Positions 1 through 3,691 of a stretch of 6,347 nt of DNA are shown here, piece after piece. The notes under the pieces were generated by a model. That model had not been told where the DNA came from. It saw nothing but the letters and a program-made list of their open reading frames with translations, and ran no database searches. Made by a program: the position numbers and the translations under genes. How positions within the stretch are numbered: the stretch's first letter is position 1; each line of letters begins with the position of its first letter. The stretch is from Bacillota bacterium (GTDB taxonomy: Bacteria; Bacillota; Clostridia; Peptostreptococcales; Anaerovoracaceae), in assembly GCA_017538845.1 (NCBI GenBank), contig JAFYIC010000144.1, positions 1 to 6,347 on the forward strand, given 5' to 3'.

Positions 1-125
1 GAACCATCGGTCGTGAAGTGGGCAAGGAAGTATTCGGCAAAGTATTCGGCAAAAAGGCAGCCAAGGTCGGCGGCAACGCTATGGCTTCACTGGCAAGAGG
101 ACTTATGGACACTCTGCTGAAATAG
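1..125 (+). CDS. 3' end of a probable HerA-like (DUF853) ATPase/helicase, 5' partial
   Basis: An open frame enters from the left edge (first full codon at position 3) and ends with TAG at 123-125, leaving 40 C-terminal residues. The tail is rich in Gly, Lys, Arg and Ala with small hydrophobics, reading TIGREVGKEVFGKVFGKK and ending LARGLMDTLLK. Tails of this style (IGRxVGK...RGxxGTLL) are what I recall at the C-terminus of DUF853/HerA-like ATPases, and that is the only basis for the name. No Walker motif is visible because the body of the gene lies outside the window. A perfect 12-bp tandem duplication (30-41 and 42-53) encodes VFGK twice. No clear U-tract terminator follows; the 43-bp repeats begin four bases after the stop. 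The coding call is fairly safe, the family call is tentative. Confidence 0.5.
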   Translation, partial: TIGREVGKEVFGKVFGKKAAKVGGNAMASLARGLMDTLLK

Positions 126-128
126 CAA

Positions 129-252
129 TTTTCGGGCCTGTCGCAAAAGACCGGTCCGCGCGATAACGCAGTTTCCGGGCTCACCGCAAAAGGCCGGTTC
201 GCACAATAACGCAGTTTCCGGGCTCGCCGCAAAAGGTCCGTACGATAATACG
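129..252. repeat. Three degenerate 43-bp tandem repeats, each with a GCAAAA-loop hairpin
   Basis: Units run 129-171 and 172-214 (43 bp each) and 215-252 (about 38 bp, with a short deletion). Each starts TTTYCGGGCY, carries a central GCAAAA and ends near ATAACGCAG or ATAATACG. Unit 1 can fold GGGCCTGTC against GACCGGTCC (nine positions, one mismatch, one G-U) with GCAAAA as the loop. The bases next to the loop are TC/GA in unit 1 and CC/GG in units 2 and 3, which is a compensatory pair change. The array fills the gap between the stop of the upstream gene and the Shine-Dalgarno of the MobB-like gene. It could act as a terminator or processing element, or be simple slippage DNA. Confidence 0.7.
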
Positions 253-263
253 AAAGGTTTGTC

Positions 264-764
264 ATGAAGATAATATCGATAAAAGGATATTCAAAAACAG
301 GTAAGACCACCACCTGCACAGCGGTGATCCGCGAGCTGGTGAACCGGGGCTACTCTGTGGGCAGCGTCAAGGACATCCATTTCGAAGGTTTCACTCTTGA
401 CGATGAAAATGAAGACACCGGCAAGCACAGGAAAGCCGGCGCCGCGACAGTAACGGCCCTTGGCGTATGCGAGACCGACATCATGTATAACGAGCGCCTG
501 GACATAAACGATATCCTAAAGCACTACAGTGAGGATTTCGTGGTATGCGAAGGCGGCGCATACAAAGACGGTTTCAACATCGTAACCGGTAAGACCACAA
601 AGCAGCTTGACGACAGACGCGATGAAAAAACCATATGCTTTTCGGGCCTGATCGCCGAAGAAATTACTGAATATGACGGCCTCCCCGTCATCAACGCCCT
701 GACGGATATAGGCAGGCTGGTGGATATCATCGAAGAAAACGCCACGGAGTACACCGGCGCCTGA
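264..764 (+). CDS. MobB-like P-loop GTP-binding protein
   Basis: This 166-residue protein resembles MobB, the GTP-binding accessory protein of molybdopterin guanine dinucleotide synthesis in the cytoplasm. Visible motifs are a Walker A loop GYSKTGKTT at residues 8-16, the region SVGSVKDIHFEGF at 32-44, a MobB-type segment DTGKHRKAGA at 51-60 (compare the family pattern D-S-x-R-H-R-x-A-G-A), and a Walker B-like strand DFVVCEGG at 91-98. The length is typical of the family. The ATG at 264 is preceded by AAAGG at 253-257 with a six-base spacer. No mobA, moe or molybdoenzyme gene is visible, so the molybdenum role rests on family resemblance; stand-alone MobB-domain proteins may do other P-loop jobs. 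The stop codon lies inside the first unit of a 17-bp repeat array, and a strong intrinsic terminator follows at 844-887. The gene converges with the 823-1620 gene. Confidence 0.75.
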   Translation: MKIISIKGYSKTGKTTTCTAVIRELVNRGYSVGSVKDIHFEGFTLDDENEDTGKHRKAGAATVTALGVCETDIMYNERLDINDILKHYSEDFVVCEGGAYKDGFNIVTGKTTKQLDDRRDEKTICFSGLIAEEITEYDGLPVINALTDIGRLVDIIEENATEYTGA

Positions 765-827
765 CCTCCCGTTATACCTGACCGCCCACTATACCTGACC
801 GCCTACTATACCTGACCGCCCGCTATA
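760..827. repeat. Four 17-bp tandem repeats between convergent genes
   Basis: Four exact-length units lie at 760-776, 777-793, 794-810 and 811-827, consensus CCTGACCGCCCRCTATA. Each differs from the consensus at one to three bases. The TGA stop of the MobB-like gene (762-764) sits in unit 1, and the TAG stop of the minus-strand gene (CTA at 823-825 on plus) sits in unit 4. The array therefore supplies both 3' ends and the whole intergenic gap. Units are not a multiple of three and contain no hairpin of note. Confidence 0.9.
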
Positions 828-1620
828 ACAAATCGTATCTAACAAGCCTTTGATTTATCATTTCATGAGTCAAAGGCTTTTCTTTTGTTTCATATGTTAT
901 TATCAGATTCTTCCCGAGGGTGATCCCCGCCCGACCATACTCTATGATTTTTTCTATATTTTCGCAGACGTATTCCGGGTCATCGATCATACCCAAATGT
1001 TCCCACCAGATCAGTTTGTGCGTTTTCGGGTGAAGTATCTCAAAATCCGGATAAACGATTCTATTTGCAAGCCTCATCTCCGCTTCATACTTGAACTCTA
1101 TCCCAGAATCATAAAGCGCATCCGCGATCAGCACCTCGCTCTTCGATCTCACTTTCTTCCCGCCCCTTGTTACGTGGATCAAGCCCTCATTAAAATGCTT
1201 GTTTCGATTCTCTTCCCTGCGCCGCCATTCTTTTATACATACATCTCCCGCAAGATAATAACTGCTTCCCACTAATTCCCCATACTTGTAATTCGCCGGG
1301 TGATACACCCGAAGTTTGGAAACACATTTTTCCATTGCTTTGATGTTTTTCTTTAGGACCGGAAACCCATGGATTATAGTCTTTTTCTCCATAAGCTCTT
1401 CTATTACTCCAAGGTGATTATCTCGCGAAGAATCAAGGCAAATGGACCGCAGCACTCCATCCACCATAACTTTCTGATAGCAATACCTGTTGCCTTTTAT
1501 TTCATTTATGCACAAAGAGCCCGGTGGCAACATCGCAAGGCGCTTCTCCATCAAATCTGCAACTTTGCTCTCCCGCCTTATTTCTTCCTGCAAGTCCAAA
1601 ATCAGATTCTCTATACCCAT
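823..1620 (-). CDS. Conserved hypothetical protein with PD-(D/E)XK nuclease-like C-terminal domain
   Basis: This 265-residue protein has no assigned function. An N-terminal Lys/Glu-rich helix (about residues 5-30) leads into LPPGSLCINEIKGNRYCYQKV (31-51), a pattern I recall from many uncharacterised clostridial proteins. A middle helical part (70-105) follows. From about 157 the protein looks like a restriction-endonuclease fold: RSKSE at 158-162 (motif I glutamate), YPDFEIL at 190-196 with D192 as the metal-ligand aspartate, and KLIWWEHLG at 202-210 with E207, then a helix and strand to LIITYETK. There is no signal peptide or membrane segment. The ATG at 1618-1620 is the first in-frame start after an upstream stop; GGAAGA abuts it closely, so the ribosome site is weak. 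The terminator of the convergent MobB-like gene is embedded in codons for residues 248-259. Nuclease activity is inferred, and neither the substrate nor a role in defence or repair is shown. Confidence 0.8.
   Translation of the reverse strand: MGIENLILDLQEEIRRESKVADLMEKRLAMLPPGSLCINEIKGNRYCYQKVMVDGVLRSICLDSSRDNHLGVIEELMEKKTIIHGFPVLKKNIKAMEKCVSKLRVYHPANYKYGELVGSSYYLAGDVCIKEWRRREENRNKHFNEGLIHVTRGGKKVRSKSEVLIADALYDSGIEFKYEAEMRLANRIVYPDFEILHPKTHKLIWWEHLGMIDDPEYVCENIEKIIEYGRAGITLGKNLIITYETKEKPLTHEMINQRLVRYDLL
844..887 (+). terminator. Intrinsic terminator of the MobB-like gene, inside the antisense gene
   Basis: A perfect 10-bp stem AAGCCTTTGA (844-853) and TCAAAGGCTT (870-879), with a 16-base loop, is followed on the plus strand by TTCTTTT. 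On the minus strand the stem is followed by GTTAG rather than a T-run, so it works in the plus direction. It lies 80 bases after the MobB-like stop and overlaps codons 248-259 of the convergent gene. Confidence 0.85.
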
Positions 1621-1808
1621 TCTTCCACAAATGCTTGTTCAAACTGATATGTGCTCTCTTTTCACGTATCGGCTTTTATCGTGACTTTATGCATATTTTA
1701 TCATTCTCGCATCCACATTATTGCCGGTATATGCGGAATGTTGCTCATTTATTCGGCAATCGTTCGCGCCGCCATTCACAATACATCTGATCCTATTTTC
1801 AAATGCGA

Positions 1809-1994
1809 AAAAGTTAACCAAAAGATGCTGTTTCAAATTTTTTAGTTAACTTTTCAACGACCGGCAAACCCTTTTCCCTCGCATTTTCTCTAATTCGATG
1901 GTTATCAGCTTTTTGGCAAGTAACCAGCCAAAAAAAACGAGGAAAAAATAACCAAAAATTGCATTATTGACAATTTTGGTTATCTTTTCAACAA
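1809..1994. repeat. Cluster of three related GGTTA/TAACC hairpins
   Basis: Hairpin A pairs AAAAGTTAACCAAAA (1809-1823) with TTTTAGTTAACTTTT (1840-1854), 14 of 15 matched. Hairpin B has GGTTATC (1900-1906) opposite TAACC (1921-1925), and alternatively a perfect stem TTTTTGGC (1910-1917) with GCCAAAAA (1927-1934). Hairpin C pairs a left arm at 1943-1961 (ATAACCAAAAATTG core) with CAATTTTGGTTATCTTTT (1971-1988), near perfect apart from one extra A and one mismatch. The right arms of A and C share GTTAWCTTTTCAAC as a direct repeat (1845-1858 and 1979-1992). This looks like a small palindromic-repeat cluster of REP or MITE-remnant type; identity is unknown. Confidence 0.65.
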
Positions 1995-2072
1995 GTGGTT
2001 TTAGGTTTGTACCCCTGCGACAGCGCAATTCAAATCTATAGCAACTCTATTGCAACACAAAAAGGCGAAAAC

Positions 2073-2112
2073 ATGTAAAAACCAGGTCCGGCTTTTCGCG
2101 GCAGACCTGGTT
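2073..2112 (-). terminator. Second, distal intrinsic terminator after the dehydrogenase gene
   Basis: A perfect 9-bp stem AACCAGGTC (2080-2088) and GACCTGGTT (2104-2112) encloses a GC-rich 15-base loop that can pair further (CCG with CGG). Read on the minus strand it ends GACCTGGTTTTTAC, giving a short T-run. It lies about 120 bases beyond the stop of the 2234-3316 gene and backs up the proximal terminator. Confidence 0.65.
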
Positions 2113-2190
2113 CTTACTTAAATATTGCATGGATACAATATTGAAAAGCGATTTTGATCTCGTCCGGCGCGGCTCAGCGCGCGGAACTGT

Positions 2191-2225
2191 AAAAACAAGA
2201 CCGGCCGGAGAAAATCCGGTCGGTC
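2191..2225 (-). terminator. Proximal intrinsic terminator of the dehydrogenase gene
   Basis: An 11-bp stem GACCGGCCGGA (2199-2209) and TCCGGTCGGTC (2215-2225), one mismatch or wobble, has the five-base loop GAAAA on plus. On the minus strand it is followed by TTGTTTTTAC. It begins nine bases after the stop codon of the 2234-3316 gene. The plus-strand side is followed by ATATTTTTATTT, so some bidirectional action is possible. Confidence 0.8.
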
Positions 2226-2233
2226 CGATATTT

Positions 2234-3316
2234 TTATTTGCTCTTTACATACTCGTTGAGCGGCTTAACTCTGTACTCGTGATCCGGGTACTGGTCTGTT
2301 GAAACATATCCTGCAGGCGCATCGATGAGCTGCGGTATCCTGTTGATGATGTTTGCGCATGTGAGCTCAACTGTCGGCGGCTCGTCTACCTTGATGGAGA
2401 TGTCCGGTTCACCGAAGAACTTCCAGTCGTTGATGTCGTACTCTGTCTCGTCGTATACATTACCGATACATTCTGTTTCGATGGTGATGCCTTCTTCTGT
2501 CTCAGTTGTTACGATAGCTCTCATTCCTGTAGGCTGTCCTGCCGGAATGGTCATTCCCAGAGTCTCTGACTTCAGGTCTTTCTCGTTTGTCTTCGGGATG
2601 CACTTCTGTATCTGTGAGATCGGTGTCAGGCCCAGTCTCTTGCAGAGCCATCCGTTCTGGTTCCACATGTAGGACGGAACCAGCTCGCCGCTCTCAACCA
2701 GCTTCTGCTGTTCTTCGGATGAGCAGTCGTTGTACTTTCCGATCTCAGCTTCGAACTGTTCTGTTGTGAGGCCTGCGCCGTGTCCTTCTGCCAGCGCGAT
2801 TCCGTAGTCCTCTACATTGTAACTGCTTGCTCCCCAGATCTTTGTGATCTTGTCGCAGGATCCTGCAAGCAGTGTTACCAGTGTTCCCCAGTAAAGGTCA
2901 GGATATCCTGAACCTGTGATAGTCGTTCCGTTCTTCTTTGCCAGAGCGTCCAGTCTTGCTGTTACTTCCGGTGAAGAATTCCATGGATAAAGTGATTCTT
3001 CGCAAGTTGAGATAGCGTCTGCGCCGGCGTTTGATGCTGCTGTGAAAGCAGGCTCCAGCTCAGCTACCGTACTTCTCGTTGCGCATACGCATACGTCTAC
3101 TTTCAGGTCTCTCATGATCTGCTCAGCGTCCTTAGCGTCTGAGATTTTTACGCCGATCGGATCGCCGCCGATGATCTCACTTACGTCTTTTCCTATTTTG
3201 GCTTCGTTATGGTCGAATGCAGCAACAAGTTCTGCTCCCTTGTCGATTGCATATCTCATGAGCCATGCGCTCATTTTTCCGCATCCGTACTGTGCTACTC
3301 TTACCTTTCTGTCCAT
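2234..3316 (-). CDS. NAD(P)-dependent amine dehydrogenase, 2,4-diaminopentanoate dehydrogenase (DapB-like) family
   Basis: This 360-residue cytosolic oxidoreductase has an N-terminal Rossmann fold (VRVAQYGCGKMSAWLM, residues 5-20; G11, G13) ending its second strand with D35. The C-terminal part has family signatures: GSGYPDLYWGTL at 135-146, a counterpart of the G-T-G-x-N-P-G segment, YNVEDYGIALAEGHGAG at 166-182, and TCANIINRIPQLIDAPAGYVS at 319-339. This domain order matches the 2,4-diaminopentanoate dehydrogenase family, which deaminates 2,4-diaminopentanoate in oxidative ornithine fermentation and is related to dihydrodipicolinate reductase. Length fits. The ATG is preceded by AGGAGG at 3324-3329 with a near-ideal spacer, suggesting high expression. 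It stands alone, between its own promoter and double terminators, with no ornithine-pathway neighbour, so the true substrate is uncertain. The usual third Rossmann glycine appears as Ser16. Confidence 0.7.
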   Translation of the reverse strand: MDRKVRVAQYGCGKMSAWLMRYAIDKGAELVAAFDHNEAKIGKDVSEIIGGDPIGVKISDAKDAEQIMRDLKVDVCVCATRSTVAELEPAFTAASNAGADAISTCEESLYPWNSSPEVTARLDALAKKNGTTITGSGYPDLYWGTLVTLLAGSCDKITKIWGASSYNVEDYGIALAEGHGAGLTTEQFEAEIGKYNDCSSEEQQKLVESGELVPSYMWNQNGWLCKRLGLTPISQIQKCIPKTNEKDLKSETLGMTIPAGQPTGMRAIVTTETEEGITIETECIGNVYDETEYDINDWKFFGEPDISIKVDEPPTVELTCANIINRIPQLIDAPAGYVSTDQYPDHEYRVKPLNEYVKSK

Positions 3317-3382
3317 TTATTTACCTCCTGTGAATACTGTGATATTTCACTATGATAATTGATTCTACAACAATTCATCCTG

Positions 3383-3413
3383 ATTATAAAGCCTATAGAT
3401 GGAATAAGGTCAA
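3383..3413 (-). promoter_or_regulatory. Probable sigma-70 type promoter of the dehydrogenase gene
   Basis: On the minus strand TTGACC (3408-3413 on plus) precedes TATAAT (3383-3388 on plus) by 19 bp; TTTATA shifted by two bases gives a 17-bp spacer. Transcription would start near 3376, giving a leader of about 60 bases before the ATG at 3316. A short palindrome GTGATATTTCAC at 3339-3350 lies in that leader and could be an operator half-site pair, which is not shown. Confidence 0.55.
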
Positions 3414-3444
3414 GAAAAAACAAAATTGCGGCCGGAAGGCCCGC
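3414..3444 (-). terminator. Minus-strand terminator-like hairpin upstream of the dehydrogenase promoter
   Basis: GCGGCC (3428-3433) pairs with GGCCCGC (3438-3444) around a GGAA loop with one bulged base. On the minus strand the stem is followed by AATTTTGTTTTTTC, a good U-tract, and then directly by the TTGACC of the dehydrogenase promoter. No minus-strand gene is seen to feed into it, so it may insulate the dehydrogenase from antisense transcription across the purL leader, or serve as an attenuator of a longer transcript. Confidence 0.5.
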
Positions 3445-3463
3445 GACAGGCGCGCTGAAAAAA

Positions 3464-3498
3464 TGCGAAATGTATACAAAACATTTTCCGAAAACGCA
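3464..3498. promoter_or_regulatory. Inverted repeat upstream of the purL promoter region, possible operator
   Basis: AAATGT (3468-3473) and ACATTT (3481-3486) form a perfect 6-bp inverted repeat with a seven-base spacer, framed by TGCG and CGCA further out. The right side reads ATTTTCCGAAAAC, which partly resembles the Bacillus PurR box core CCGAAC. The resemblance is weak and the regulator is unknown. Confidence 0.3.
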
Positions 3499-3512
3499 AC
3501 AAATGAGGGCGG

Positions 3513-3540
3513 TTTTTTGGTATATTATTTATATAGATAT
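3513..3540 (+). promoter_or_regulatory. Likely promoter region of purL (AT-rich, -10-like hexamers)
   Basis: A run of Ts followed by TATATTATTTATATAGATAT offers several -10-like hexamers (TATATT at 3521, TATTAT at 3523, TATAGA at 3532). No good -35 box stands at 16-18 bp upstream of any of them, so the exact promoter is not decided. Initiation here would give a purL leader of roughly 140-160 bases. Confidence 0.35.
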
Positions 3541-3560
3541 TAGTGCGAAAATCATCTTTA

Positions 3561-3658
3561 AACTCGGACTGGATTTTTGCTTTTTTGAACAGCGGAAAAC
3601 CGCCGCCCGAGAATAAGAAAATCTCACTTGCGGGAAACACCCGCCAAGGCAGAAATGC
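3561..3658 (+). promoter_or_regulatory. Structured purL 5' leader, candidate cis-regulatory RNA
   Basis: CTCGG (3563-3567) can pair with CCGAG (3607-3611), enclosing a GCGG-AAAA-CCGC hairpin (3592-3603). A second hairpin CTTGCGGG (3626-3633) with CCCGCCAAG (3640-3648), one bulge, follows, then GCA-GAAA-TGC (3649-3658). GACTGG, AACAG and CCGCCAAGGCA recall parts of the ZTP (pfl) riboswitch, a known regulator of purine genes. However, the conserved GGGGAGCG strand and the GGCG partner of the pseudoknot are missing. There is no U-tract before the gene, so any control would be on translation. The structure is supported; the ZTP identity is weak. Confidence 0.3.
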
Positions 3659-3689
3659 TCTCACCCGGATAAAGAAAGGATCTCACCCG
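3659..3689 (+). repeat. Direct repeat TCTCACCCG flanking the purL ribosome binding site
   Basis: TCTCACCCG occurs at 3659-3667 and 3681-3689, a 22-bp period, with AAAGAAAGGA (the Shine-Dalgarno) between them and the second copy filling the spacer to the ATG. A shorter TCTCAC is at 3622-3627. It may be a protein or RNA contact site, or chance. Confidence 0.45.
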
Positions 3690-3691
3690 AA

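Larger units (their letters stand above)
1621..2230. other. Gene-free AT-rich region of about 600 bp
   Basis: I find no convincing coding frame here. The first part (1621-1800) has no clear promoter for the minus-strand gene at 823-1620. It does hold a weak inverted pair, ATTGCCG at 1720-1726 and CGGCAAT at 1754-1760. The middle (1809-1994) carries three related hairpins annotated separately. The last part (2080-2225) carries terminator hairpins for the 2234-3316 gene, plus a small inverted repeat AATATTG (2121-2127) and CAATATT (2136-2142) between them. Confidence 0.7.

Noticed and set aside
129..827. Possible CRISPR arrays in the 43-bp and 17-bp repeats
   Set aside because: Units are directly adjacent with no spacers, and no cas gene is visible.
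1720..1760. ATTGCCG/CGGCAAT inverted pair upstream of the 265-residue gene
   Set aside because: Only seven bases with a 27-base loop; too weak to name as an operator or terminator.
850..1790. Several plus-strand frames of 60-140 codons
   Set aside because: They lie opposite the 265-residue minus-strand gene or in the AT-rich gap, lack ribosome sites and show composition typical of antisense frames.
1809..1994. Insertion-sequence ends around the hairpins
   Set aside because: No transposase frame and no convincing target-site duplication could be seen; kept only as a repeat cluster.
1846..2028. A 60-codon minus-strand frame with a hydrophobic middle, in the gene-free region
   Set aside because: It starts with TTG, has no ribosome binding site that I can see, and its codons are made of the hairpin repeats; the hydrophobic run comes from the T-rich stems.
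3541..3691. Guanine (purine) riboswitch or PRPP (ykkC-type) riboswitch before purL
   Set aside because: The core conserved strings of these classes that I know are absent; only a partial ZTP-like pattern remains.
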